Assembly (NCBI GenBank): GCA_031260095.1
Contig: JAIRKN010000258.1
Span: 1-11,571, forward strand
Direction: 5' to 3'
Source: Tannerella sp.
Lineage (GTDB): Bacteria; Bacteroidota; Bacteroidia; Bacteroidales; Tannerellaceae
DNA: 11,571 nucleotides
Shown here piece by piece: positions 1 to 7,617 of this stretch; the first letter of the stretch is position 1, and each line of letters begins with the position of its first letter. The notes beneath the pieces are model-generated. The model saw only the letters and a program-made list of their open reading frames with translations, was not told where the DNA came from and ran no database searches. A program made the position numbers and the translations under genes.

Positions 1-1379
1 GTGCCGGTATAATCGCGATAAGATAGCGATGTGCTGGTGTAGATATTTTCAATTGCATCTTCCGGCGAAGCAAGGTCTTTTAAACCGGGAATATGTTCAG
101 CCACAAGATGAATACATGACCCGGCTTTCTGATTTTTATAGGACCGGTAGTCTTCTCCGCGACGACCAATGGTCGTCGCAGCCCATCGTTCAACTTCGGG
201 CCAATACATCGGAGTGAGAATATCTATATTACGTGTACAGGGAGAATCGTCTTCCGGTACTTGAAACGAAACAAGCGCACATGTATTTATATGATCCGGT
301 TTATATTCTGCGTATTGCCAGACGTCATCCATTTTATATACATAGATATTACGGTTTTGATACGGTACTGTATTTTCTTTTAATGCAATATTAGTCGTAA
401 AAATTCCGAACGTATTCTCCAGATTATTTATTCTTTTACGATATATATTTCGGATAAGTCTGCTTTCGGTTATTAACGACTGGGCTACTGCCGGATGTGT
501 ATTGGCTATAAAATAAGTGGCCTCTATACGTTCAGCACCGCGATCCGGGTCGACCACCGGCCCGGAAGTCAGGTCAGGAGAAGCATCTGGAAAAGATTCG
601 TTTTCCCGCAAGGCGCCATTCACCTCCGCTGCGACAATCCTGCCGTCTTCTTCGATAAGGCGCGTCACTTCGACATTCACACGCACTGTTCCTCCCTGTT
701 TTTCAATACTTCTTATAAGTGCATCGGCTATTTGCGAGCCTCCTCCCTTCAATCGCCACGCACTCTGAATATAGGAGCTGTTTATCTGGGCAAAAATATA
801 TAACGGCAATGTCTTCGGATGTAACTCCATTTTAAGAGATGTTCCCGAAAGGACATTCCGGAGCAAAGGGTCGTCGATCGCCGATGTAAGATAATCGTAA
901 GCAGACTTTGCAAAAAGAGAGGTTCCATAGACGTCTTTTTCCTCTCTTTTCTCAAAACTGTCGAAGATATGATCCGATACATTGCACAGAAAATCCGTAT
1001 ATTTTTTCAGATTCCGGCGTTGATGAGGAAACTGCCGGGAAAGCGTTTCCGTGAAATGTTCATAACCGTTTGCAAACAAATATGATTTGTTATCTATGAT
1101 AACTTCATCAAATCCGTGTTCATCCATTCGGTACCAAGGCAAATTCATCAGTCCGAAATAATCAAAAAGCCGGTGCAGGGGTTGCCCTTCATCAAGACCA
1201 CCCACATAGTGAAATCCTGTATCAAACGTATATTTTCCACGACGAAAAGTCTGCATACACCCTCCCGGACGGCTTTCTTTTTCAAGTATGCACACATTCA
1301 GACCGTGCTTTGACAGGATATATCCACATTGCAATCCGCCAAGACCTCCCCCGATTATGACAACATCATATTTTGCCAT
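1..1379 (-). CDS. FAD-dependent oxidoreductase, phytoene desaturase/retinol saturase-like (3' end cut by window)
   Basis: The frame is open from an ATG at 1379 to the left edge, giving about 460 residues; the family is usually around 490-510, so only the C-terminus is missing. The N-terminus has a dinucleotide-binding Rossmann motif (VVIIGGGLGGL, residues 6-16) followed by an acidic strand end (ILEKES, 32-37). Further family-like blocks are DTGFHYVGG (53-61), SAWRLKGGGSQIAD (206-219) and a C-terminal TSTSLSYRDYTGT. Members of this family desaturate, saturate or isomerise polyene chains such as carotenoids and retinol. The start overlaps the end of the exporter gene by 14 bp, so it is co-transcribed with it. 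I infer that it acts on the polyene or acyl chain made by the upstream genes; the exact reaction cannot be read from sequence. Oddity: an acidic, proline-rich stretch at about residues 258-283 looks like an insertion. Confidence 0.85.
   Translation of the reverse strand, partial: MAKYDVVIIGGGLGGLQCGYILSKHGLNVCILEKESRPGGCMQTFRRGKYTFDTGFHYVGGLDEGQPLHRLFDYFGLMNLPWYRMDEHGFDEVIIDNKSYLFANGYEHFTETLSRQFPHQRRNLKKYTDFLCNVSDHIFDSFEKREEKDVYGTSLFAKSAYDYLTSAIDDPLLRNVLSGTSLKMELHPKTLPLYIFAQINSSYIQSAWRLKGGGSQIADALIRSIEKQGGTVRVNVEVTRLIEEDGRIVAAEVNGALRENESFPDASPDLTSGPVVDPDRGAERIEATYFIANTHPAVAQSLITESRLIRNIYRKRINNLENTFGIFTTNIALKENTVPYQNRNIYVYKMDDVWQYAEYKPDHINTCALVSFQVPEDDSPCTRNIDILTPMYWPEVERWAATTIGRRGEDYRSYKNQKAGSCIHLVAEHIPGLKDLASPEDAIENIYTSTSLSYRDYTG
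159..179. repeat. Perfect inverted repeat inside the FAD oxidoreductase gene
   Basis: GCGACGACCA (159-168) and TGGTCGTCGC (170-179) are exact reverse complements around a single central base. The arms are GC-rich in an otherwise AT-leaning gene. The repeat encodes ATTIGRR near residues 401-407. It would form a strong hairpin in the mRNA. No function is known to me, and it may reflect coincidence of codons. Confidence 0.75.
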
Positions 1380-3879
1380 ACCTTTTCTTTAATATATTAC
1401 GATACTTTGTCTTCATCAGAAGCCTGAACAGGAATGGTTGTAGAGAGTAAGTGATAAGAATGGTAGAAGTCATCCCGATAAGAGTGGCGATACCAATAGA
1501 AGAGAGCGCCGGATGTCTGGCAAACATTAGTGATGAAATACTGATAATAAGAACGACAGCCGATAAGAAAATGGCAGTCTTATGATACATCAACAGCTTT
1601 TTATCGCCGCCTTTTACATCCACAAGTAATCCTTCCATCACAAAAATACTGTAATCTACGCCAATGCCAAATATAAACGTCGATATGACGATATTGATCA
1701 GGTTAAATTGTAATCCGAGTATTGCCATTACACCAAGAACAATATACCAGCTCATACTCATCGGAAGAAACGCTATGACAGCCAACGGTATACTCCTGAA
1801 CGAAAGCAACAATACGACAAACACAAATAAAGAAGAGATCCCCAGTATCGTGTTAAAATCATCATGCATTAATTCTACCATATTGGTGGTATAATAAAAA
1901 GGATCTGCAACGATCACGCCCTTTTGTGCAGCCAGTAGATCATTTACTTTCCGCTGATTTTCCGCTTCCAACTGTACGGAAGTATAAACAAGGTACATTC
2001 CCTGTGTATGTTCTATCATATTAGCCATCAGTCCTTCCGGCAAAACATGCGTTTCATAAATGGAAGAAGGCGGATAGTCTTTCGTTATCATTTCAAAAAA
2101 CGGATCAAACATGGCAGATTTGAACTTATTCGCCTCGCCCGCCGCAATCACATTACGCTTCAGTTCATTTACCCGTCCGGCATTCCAATAATTCTTCCAT
2201 GCTGAAATACGTTTTTCCTGTTCCGGCTTCGGAAGCAATATGACGGATGATTTTGTATAACTCTTTATTATACCCGCTGCCTGAAGCGAATCACAGATGC
2301 GACTGACCGTCATATTACAGATAAATGCCGAATCCAGACTTTCCGACGTTGCGGCATAATTATTTACGGCCAGACCTTTCGACGTTTTTTCTGCATACAA
2401 TTCCATAGAACGTATAACGGCCGGCTCATAATATCCGATATTTCTGAGATTTGCATCAAATTTCACATTAGATGAAGTAAACAGACTCGCAACAAAGACG
2501 ATCAGTATCACTACTATAAGCCATACCTGACGATCAAGCGGATGGGAATTGATTTTTTCGAGTATCCGAAATGCCTTTTCAAACCGGCGATTCTTTACAA
2601 TGTCAAAGATATGGGGAAGAAAGAGCAGGCTGGCTATCGTAGTCCCAACCATTGCCAATGACGCAAAAAGCCCAAAATCACGCAACAGTGCGGATTGGGT
2701 AAACAGAAGTCCCATAAAAGCGCCGATCGTAGTAAGACTTCCTAATATAACCGGTTTTACCTGATCACGTAAGACATATACCGGATCGGTCAAATATTTA
2801 AAGTGCGTAATAACATGCAGACAATAACTCAATGCGACTCCAAGCACAATTGCACCGATACCTAATGCCATCAATGACATCATTCCCTGTAGCCGGAACA
2901 TACATGCCAGCGCAAAAAAGGCGCCATAAATTACAGGTAGCAGTAACATCGGTAATGTTGATTTATTACGAAAACAGATCATGATAAGCAAACAGGCAAA
3001 CAATAGTGAAACACCCATTGTCAAAACCAAATCCTGTTTTATCTGTCTTGAATTGAAAACACTTTGCACCGGTGGTCCGTGAAAAAGGACTTCGAGATCC
3101 GGATAAACCGTCTCAAGCTGCCGGATGGAACGTTCTACCTTTTTTACCAGACGTGTGCCGGCTTTCGAATCAAATGAGATAAAATCAGGAGAAATAAAAA
3201 CAAGTGCGACTGTTGTATCCGAAGTAAACAAATGGTTACCATACAAAGCATAATTACCACCCAGCAGCATACCGGCAACGCCATCCGTATTACCAGAAGC
3301 GTCTGTTCCACCCCTACCTCCCAATAGAAACAAAGAACGTAAATTTATCGGATCATAACGCATGATGCGATAAAATACGGCGCCTTCGGGTGAAGATACC
3401 TTTTCCAGATTAGCTTCCATCTGCCGGTAGATCTGCTCCTTACGGATCAGCGAATCGATACCTTTATAATATCCGAAATCCAGCAGCATGGGAACATTTT
3501 CCAATACATAAGACATCACCTGTTGTTTTATCTCCTCCTCTATCTTATACAAGATATCCCCGACGTCGCGATCCTCCGCATCATACGACAATAATGAATC
3601 AACAAACACATCACTTGCTTCAAGCAAAATATCCGGACCGGTATTGCCGGATTTTGATACTATCTGGACAAATATTTTGTCTTTTACCTTCAATTCGGAA
3701 AAAACAAGACCTTCGGCTTTCGTATGATCCGTCGAAGGTAACAGTTTGGAGATGTCTTCTTCGTATGTAAGTTTCAGCCCGAAGAATACAAACCCTCCAA
3801 AAGATAAAAACAGCAACAAAAAAAGCGCTGCTTTCCGTTTTCGAAAAAAATTGAATACGTTAATAAAAAAAATTGTCAT
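1366..3879 (-). CDS. MMPL/RND-superfamily lipid exporter
   Basis: This 837-residue protein has the two-fold RND layout: one transmembrane helix (about 17-35), a large extracytoplasmic domain (about 40-280), a five-helix bundle (about 283-422), a second first-helix equivalent (about 452-468), a second extracytoplasmic domain (about 470-675) and a final five-helix bundle (about 678-815). The late bundle carries FGIGVDYSIFVMEG (737-750), typical of MMPL-family exporters. Such proteins sit in the inner membrane and use the proton gradient to move lipids or polyketide lipids outward; aryl-polyene clusters commonly encode one. Its ATG overlaps the stop of the upstream hotdog gene by 4 bp (ATGA), implying translational coupling, and its end overlaps the FAD oxidoreductase start by 14 bp. 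I infer that it exports the acylated product of the operon. No defect is visible. Confidence 0.9.
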   Translation of the reverse strand: MTIFFINVFNFFRKRKAALFLLLFLSFGGFVFFGLKLTYEEDISKLLPSTDHTKAEGLVFSELKVKDKIFVQIVSKSGNTGPDILLEASDVFVDSLLSYDAEDRDVGDILYKIEEEIKQQVMSYVLENVPMLLDFGYYKGIDSLIRKEQIYRQMEANLEKVSSPEGAVFYRIMRYDPINLRSLFLLGGRGGTDASGNTDGVAGMLLGGNYALYGNHLFTSDTTVALVFISPDFISFDSKAGTRLVKKVERSIRQLETVYPDLEVLFHGPPVQSVFNSRQIKQDLVLTMGVSLLFACLLIMICFRNKSTLPMLLLPVIYGAFFALACMFRLQGMMSLMALGIGAIVLGVALSYCLHVITHFKYLTDPVYVLRDQVKPVILGSLTTIGAFMGLLFTQSALLRDFGLFASLAMVGTTIASLLFLPHIFDIVKNRRFEKAFRILEKINSHPLDRQVWLIVVILIVFVASLFTSSNVKFDANLRNIGYYEPAVIRSMELYAEKTSKGLAVNNYAATSESLDSAFICNMTVSRICDSLQAAGIIKSYTKSSVILLPKPEQEKRISAWKNYWNAGRVNELKRNVIAAGEANKFKSAMFDPFFEMITKDYPPSSIYETHVLPEGLMANMIEHTQGMYLVYTSVQLEAENQRKVNDLLAAQKGVIVADPFYYTTNMVELMHDDFNTILGISSLFVFVVLLLSFRSIPLAVIAFLPMSMSWYIVLGVMAILGLQFNLINIVISTFIFGIGVDYSIFVMEGLLVDVKGGDKKLLMYHKTAIFLSAVVLIISISSLMFARHPALSSIGIATLIGMTSTILITYSLQPFLFRLLMKTKYRNILKKRYGKI

Positions 3880-4250
3880 TTCACAGGAGTAAGTTCACCT
3901 TTAAAGTCTATGTATCTTGTCGTATCGTCACATACCATCGCTCGAACCTTATATACATCACCCGCCCCGGACAATTGCATACGGATCTGTAATTGCGGGG
4001 TAGCTTGCGGAGTAATAACGGCAGACCATCTGCATTGAGAGATATAACCGAGAAAGAGATGTTTCCCGGTCAGTTGTTCGGCACATTCTTTTATCATTTG
4101 GATATTACATACGCCGGGAGAAACAGGATTACCCGGAAAATGACCGGTATATGCTTTATATCCGGGCAACAATGTTATACAGAATAATGACTCATCACCT
4201 TCTGTCGTTTGATTGTCAATTTTAAAATAATCATTGAGAAGGGTTATCAT
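3876..4250 (-). CDS. FabA/FabZ-like hotdog protein, putative 3-hydroxyacyl-ACP dehydratase subunit (ApeI-like)
   Basis: This 124-residue protein carries the FabZ-like loop GHFPGNPVSPGV (residues 36-47), with His37 at the position of the FabZ catalytic histidine. The FabZ glutamate, seven residues after the PG of PGV in the central helix, is replaced by Gln51 (PGVCNIQMIKE). The length fits a single hotdog domain. Its start lies 17 bp after the stop of another dehydratase-like gene, and its stop overlaps the exporter start by 4 bp. The family would dehydrate 3-hydroxyacyl-ACP during chain building. The Gln substitution means it may need a partner, or may be non-catalytic or use altered chemistry. 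I recall similar Gln-bearing proteins in Bacteroidota clusters but cannot verify this here. Confidence 0.8.
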   Translation of the reverse strand: MITLLNDYFKIDNQTTEGDESLFCITLLPGYKAYTGHFPGNPVSPGVCNIQMIKECAEQLTGKHLFLGYISQCRWSAVITPQATPQLQIRMQLSGAGDVYKVRAMVCDDTTRYIDFKGELTPVK

Positions 4251-4267
4251 GTCTTATCAACTTTCCA

Positions 4268-4693
4268 TTATGACGGTTTGATATAAATCTTCATCTGACA
4301 CCGGGCTGCCACCTCTCTGTTCACTTTCGTTTCCGCAGTGAGCAGAGATACGCCAAGCGCCTCGGATATAATACGGATATGCGTTTGTAATTCGTCGCCG
4401 GTACGCGGTAGAAAATGGATACGGAACTTCTTCACTTCAGCAATATAACCAACCGGGACCGGTTCGTTTTTCACTTTTGCCTTATAACCGGCGTAGGCCG
4501 AGGCGGATTGTGCGATATGCTCAATCAGTCCGGGCTCCGTCAAACAATTCCCGCTGCAAAACAGATTCTTATCCGAGACGGTCAGTCCCGTATCCGCTTC
4601 CGAATCGGTTGCTCCGTAGAACGTATCAATCATGATCATCGGATCGCGTTGCGGGATAAGTTCCTTGATCCCTTCTCCTTTAATTTCTGCCAT
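4268..4693 (-). CDS. FabZ/ApeP-like hotdog dehydratase
   Basis: A protein of about 141 residues with the pattern of Bacteroidota polyene-cluster dehydratases: IPQRDPMIMIDTF near the N-terminus and EPGLIEHIAQSASAYAGY in the central helix. The helix glutamate (Glu60 when counted from the GTG) matches the FabZ catalytic glutamate, followed directly by a histidine. No GHFPG loop is present, and the first-motif position that is often His (LPHRPPM-type) is Gln17. Two starts are possible: ATG at 4693, preferred here, or an in-frame GTG at 4699; neither has a clear ribosome binding site. The gene begins 11 bp (or 5 bp) after the ACP stop. It probably dehydrates 3-hydroxyacyl groups on that ACP to give trans double bonds. 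It complements the neighbouring hotdog protein, which has the His but not the Glu. Confidence 0.8.
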   Translation of the reverse strand: MAEIKGEGIKELIPQRDPMIMIDTFYGATDSEADTGLTVSDKNLFCSGNCLTEPGLIEHIAQSASAYAGYKAKVKNEPVPVGYIAEVKKFRIHFLPRTGDELQTHIRIISEALGVSLLTAETKVNREVAARCQMKIYIKPS

Positions 4694-4704
4694 TTTCACT
4701 TTTG

Positions 4705-4944
4705 TTACATACGTTCATAAATGAAATCATATAATGATCCGAAAGTCTGAATACCGGCAACCTCCGCTCCCTTGATGCTGACGCCGAAGGTTTCTTCAAT
4801 TAACGCAACCATATCGACAAGGCTCAGACTGTCAAGTTGTAATGATTTCTTAATATTAGCATCCGCCGTAATTCCATTCACTTCCACTTCAAACTCATCC
4901 GCCAGGACTTCGTTGATCTTCGCTATTAATTCTTGTTTTTCCAT
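4705..4944 (-). CDS. Acyl carrier protein
   Basis: This is a 79-residue acidic protein with the four-helix carrier pattern. The phosphopantetheine attachment serine is Ser39 in LQLDSLSLVDMVALIE, the usual DSL motif at the start of helix II. Length is normal for a stand-alone ACP. It carries the growing acyl or polyene chain between the ketosynthase encoded just upstream and the two dehydratase-like proteins encoded just downstream. The gene follows the ketosynthase by a 68-bp AT-rich gap, the largest in the operon, and precedes the dehydratase by 5-11 bp. Being inside this operon rather than beside fabF in a housekeeping locus suggests a dedicated carrier. A phosphopantetheinyl transferase must act on it but none is encoded in the window. 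Confidence 0.93.
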   Translation of the reverse strand: MEKQELIAKINEVLADEFEVEVNGITADANIKKSLQLDSLSLVDMVALIEETFGVSIKGAEVAGIQTFGSLYDFIYERM

Positions 4945-4986
4945 TGATTGATTCTTTTTATTTATTTGTTTTCTTATCTCTATTTC

Positions 4987-5002
4987 CTGTTATTTTTAAC
5001 AG
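4987..5002 (-). other. Small AU-rich stem-loop in the ketosynthase-ACP gap
   Basis: CTGTTA (4987-4992) and TAACAG (4997-5002) pair around a four-base loop in the 68-bp gap between the ketosynthase stop and the ACP start. No T-run follows on the transcribed strand, so it is not a convincing terminator, and I see no promoter box in the gap. It could be an mRNA processing or stability element that raises ACP output, or chance. Confidence 0.3.
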
Positions 5003-5012
5003 AGATGATCCG

Positions 5013-6233
5013 TTATAAATTTTTTACAATAAGCGTAGAATTTGTCCCGCCAAATCCAAAAGAATTAGACAGGAACATATCAAACTGTTTTTCGACGCGC
5101 TCAGCAGGTATATTTAATTTTTCCGAAGCTTCATCCGGATGTTCAAAATTTATATTCGGAGCGATAAAATCATTTTTCATCATCAGAATGGAATAGATAA
5201 TTTCGCTGGCTCCTGCCATCCACATTTCATGTCCCGTCTGCGATTTGGTAGAAGTGACTTCCGGCTTATAATCACCAAATACCGAATCTATTGCGCGGGC
5301 TTCATTCCGGTCTCCCACGGGAGTGGAAGTGGCATGTGCATTGATATATCCTATCCGGCGTATATCAATGCCGGATTCGCGGATCGCCATACGAAGCGAA
5401 CGGGCAGGCCCATCCACATTCGGCACAGAAATGTGATCGCCGTTTGATGAAAAACCATATCCCAAAATTTCGGCCAGAATAGGAGCGCCACGTTTTACCG
5501 CTGTTTCATAATCTTCAATAATAACAGTCGCCGCACCACCTCCCGGAACTAATCCGTCACGATCGCGATCGAAAGGACGTGAAGCTTTTACCGGTTCGTT
5601 TTCACGAACCGAAAATGCACTTATTCCATCAAAACTACCTATGGAAAATGGATTAACTTCCTGCGCCCCCCCACAGATGACCATGTCCTGCAAACTATTT
5701 CGGATCAACAAGGCTCCTAATCCTATCGCATGTGACCCACTCGCGCAAGCAGCCGAAACCGTCATATTCATCCCTTTCAATTTGAACAGGCAGGAGAGAT
5801 TCATGGTCACGGTAGAATTCATCGACTGGAAGATCGCTCCCGAACCGATAAGCGTCGTATCTTTCTTCTCGCGCATCGTATCTACGCTTTTCACTACCGC
5901 ATCGGCACTACTGTCATTTCCATAAAAAACACCTACTTCGTGAGAATCCATATAATCCTGATCCAATCCGGCATTAGCCAATGCCTCGGCAGTTGCAACG
6001 TATGCATATTTTGCCTGTTCCGGCATAAAAACCCGCTGATTCCTACTTAAGACGCCTTTCAGGTCAGGTATTTCAATCTTAGCAGTCAACGCCGAACGAA
6101 ATCCCATTTCCTTACGGACAGGATCAAAAATAACGCCAGACTTACCGTTGTATAATGAATCCTGAACCTCCGCCAGATTTTTACCAAGACAAGAATAGAT
6201 CCCCATTCCTGTTATAACAACTCTTCTACTCAT
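5013..6233 (-). CDS. Beta-ketoacyl-ACP synthase (FabF/FabB-type, aryl-polyene-type ketosynthase)
   Basis: This 406-residue elongating ketosynthase is complete and has all catalytic residues: Cys163 in VSAACASGSHAIG, His300 in INAHATSTPVGD, Lys330 and His335 in TKSQTGHEMWMAG, plus the glycine-rich end NSFGFGGTNS (390-399). It condenses malonyl-ACP with the acyl-ACP chain in the cytoplasm. Its ATG lies inside the end of the acyltransferase gene (8-bp overlap), and the ACP gene follows. The context of two dehydratases, an MMPL exporter and a polyene-type oxidoreductase argues for a dedicated polyene or unusual fatty-acyl pathway rather than housekeeping FabF. No chain-length-factor partner or ketoreductase is encoded in the window; they may lie beyond the left edge or elsewhere. 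Confidence 0.92.
   Translation of the reverse strand: MSRRVVITGMGIYSCLGKNLAEVQDSLYNGKSGVIFDPVRKEMGFRSALTAKIEIPDLKGVLSRNQRVFMPEQAKYAYVATAEALANAGLDQDYMDSHEVGVFYGNDSSADAVVKSVDTMREKKDTTLIGSGAIFQSMNSTVTMNLSCLFKLKGMNMTVSAACASGSHAIGLGALLIRNSLQDMVICGGAQEVNPFSIGSFDGISAFSVRENEPVKASRPFDRDRDGLVPGGGAATVIIEDYETAVKRGAPILAEILGYGFSSNGDHISVPNVDGPARSLRMAIRESGIDIRRIGYINAHATSTPVGDRNEARAIDSVFGDYKPEVTSTKSQTGHEMWMAGASEIIYSILMMKNDFIAPNINFEHPDEASEKLNIPAERVEKQFDMFLSNSFGFGGTNSTLIVKNL
5338..5371. repeat. Perfect 11-bp inverted repeat inside the ketosynthase gene
   Basis: GCATTGATATA (5338-5348) and TATATCAATGC (5361-5371) are exact reverse complements separated by 12 bases. The repeat covers the codons around GIDIRRIGYINA, ending just before the catalytic His300 codon. 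In mRNA it would form an 11-bp stem. It may reflect chance similarity of the IDI and YIN codons; no role is known to me. Confidence 0.75.
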
Positions 6234-7590
6234 TTTTATTTAATATATTATTTAATCTTTTCTCTATTTTATTCCGAAGTTCAGCCAGCGAACTTATTTG
6301 CCCTGCCCTGTCAGCGTTCCGGTAACGAATATCCTGCCATGTACGAACTGCGCATCTCCAATAATACCATGCAAAAAGGCCCAACCATGGCAGCATGAAC
6401 ACATAAAAAACGGAGATCCAAATATTCACAAAAAACAAGGCCCATATAAAAGACAACGTATAGAATACGGGTATTGTTATCAACACGCTTATTCCGAACA
6501 GGAAAGAATTGTAAAACATCTTATCCTTCACACGACGCATAACAAGCGCAGGCACTTTGTAAATAATAATATTGGGCCACAAAGAAAATAACCATACCGG
6601 TAACAGTGCCATCATGGCAAGAATGGAAGCAATAATCATACCCCAACCCGGAGCCTTTTCCAGATGATTCTCCCGTATTTTCAGTTTCTTTATTTCCTCC
6701 TCAAGCATCAGGGCGTCATCATAAATTTGCTGCACTGATATGTCACCATCGGATTTTGCCTTATCTAACGCCTCAAAAAAAGAGCGGTCGGAAAGCAACA
6801 TGTCAGGCAGATAGTCTACGCGAAATCCGTGCTTCGCAGCATATTTCCGCCCGTATGTGTTACGTAAGAAATCAATCGCCCTGTAATTATCGGAATCCGT
6901 GATATTCAGCATCAGACCCTCTATCTGCTCTCTTACAATAGCATTTACTTGACGTTGAGCGGTACGGGGTCTTGTCTTATAAAGCTCGTAATAAGGCTTT
7001 AGCGATACAGGCATTCCGAATTTGATAAGTATATCCTGCTGGATATCACAATATTCGGAATAATGATTACACGCAGGAAGTATCCATATCTCCGTCTGAA
7101 AATTATCCAGTTCTGCCGCTTCAAAAGCCAGTTTCATATAACCTAATGAAAAATCGCCCAGCCAGCGTTTATCCTGATGCGTTCCTTCAGGATACATCAA
7201 TAAAGTCCGACCACTTACAAGTTCTTTCTCCGATACGTTAAATATCTCTTTGTTCTTTACCAGTGACGCTTCACCCTCAAAACTCAAACGATAAGCGGGT
7301 AACAAACCCATCTTACGTAAAATTTTACTGATCAGAGGATGTACGGAAAATACATCCGCGCGCGCAATAAAATTCAATTTCCGGTCTTTAAATGCAAATA
7401 AAACCCCTAAAGGGTCACATAAACAATTCTGATGATTCGAAGCAATCAGGACCGGTATTCCGTCTGAAGGAATATTTTCCGTACCGATTCGATAAATATG
7501 CCTGTAAAATAATGTGTCATGAATAAAACGTACGTATGCACGAAACGTACGATAAATCCATCCCTGTCTGCTTTTTCCGCTGTTCATCAT
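6226..7590 (-). CDS. PlsC-family lipid acyltransferase with C-terminal membrane domain
   Basis: The N-terminal half is an acyltransferase domain: an acceptor-site block NHQNCLCDPLG (about residues 52-62 from this start) with the catalytic His/Asp pair, and YPEGTHQD (about 133-140), the counterpart of FPEGTR. The C-terminal part (about 315-415) has several hydrophobic segments likely to be membrane helices, then a charged tail. Length from the ATG at 7590 is 454 residues; an ATG at 7587 is equally possible. A TTG at 7620 is also in frame but its bases form the end of the promoter -7 box, so it cannot be translated from that promoter. This is the first gene of the operon and overlaps the ketosynthase by 8 bp. 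It likely transfers the ACP-bound chain to a glycerol- or sugar-type acceptor at the inner membrane; the acceptor is unknown. Confidence 0.87.
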   Translation of the reverse strand: MMNSGKSRQGWIYRTFRAYVRFIHDTLFYRHIYRIGTENIPSDGIPVLIASNHQNCLCDPLGVLFAFKDRKLNFIARADVFSVHPLISKILRKMGLLPAYRLSFEGEASLVKNKEIFNVSEKELVSGRTLLMYPEGTHQDKRWLGDFSLGYMKLAFEAAELDNFQTEIWILPACNHYSEYCDIQQDILIKFGMPVSLKPYYELYKTRPRTAQRQVNAIVREQIEGLMLNITDSDNYRAIDFLRNTYGRKYAAKHGFRVDYLPDMLLSDRSFFEALDKAKSDGDISVQQIYDDALMLEEEIKKLKIRENHLEKAPGWGMIIASILAMMALLPVWLFSLWPNIIIYKVPALVMRRVKDKMFYNSFLFGISVLITIPVFYTLSFIWALFFVNIWISVFYVFMLPWLGLFAWYYWRCAVRTWQDIRYRNADRAGQISSLAELRNKIEKRLNNILNKNE

Positions 7591-7617
7591 AAACTGTAAA
7601 ATTAACCAAAATGACAG

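Noticed and set aside
495..803. Plus-strand open frames opposite the FAD oxidoreductase (102 and 83 codons)
   Set aside because: The minus-strand frame has clear FAD-enzyme motifs throughout; these are shadows.
1389..1400. TAATATATTA near the end of the exporter gene, also found at 6241-6250 near the end of the acyltransferase gene
   Set aside because: Both encode the NIL part of similar C-terminal tails; short AT-rich palindromes are common and I see no further similarity.
5560..5572. CGATCGCGATCG 12-bp palindrome in the ketosynthase
   Set aside because: Palindromes with six-base arms are expected several times in a window of this size; it encodes ordinary Asp-Arg codons.
5592..5611. Inverted repeat CGGTTCGT/ACGAACCG with 4-base loop in the ketosynthase
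   Set aside because: Eight-base arms with short loops are expected about twice per window by chance; a similar one lies at 7170-7194 in the acyltransferase.
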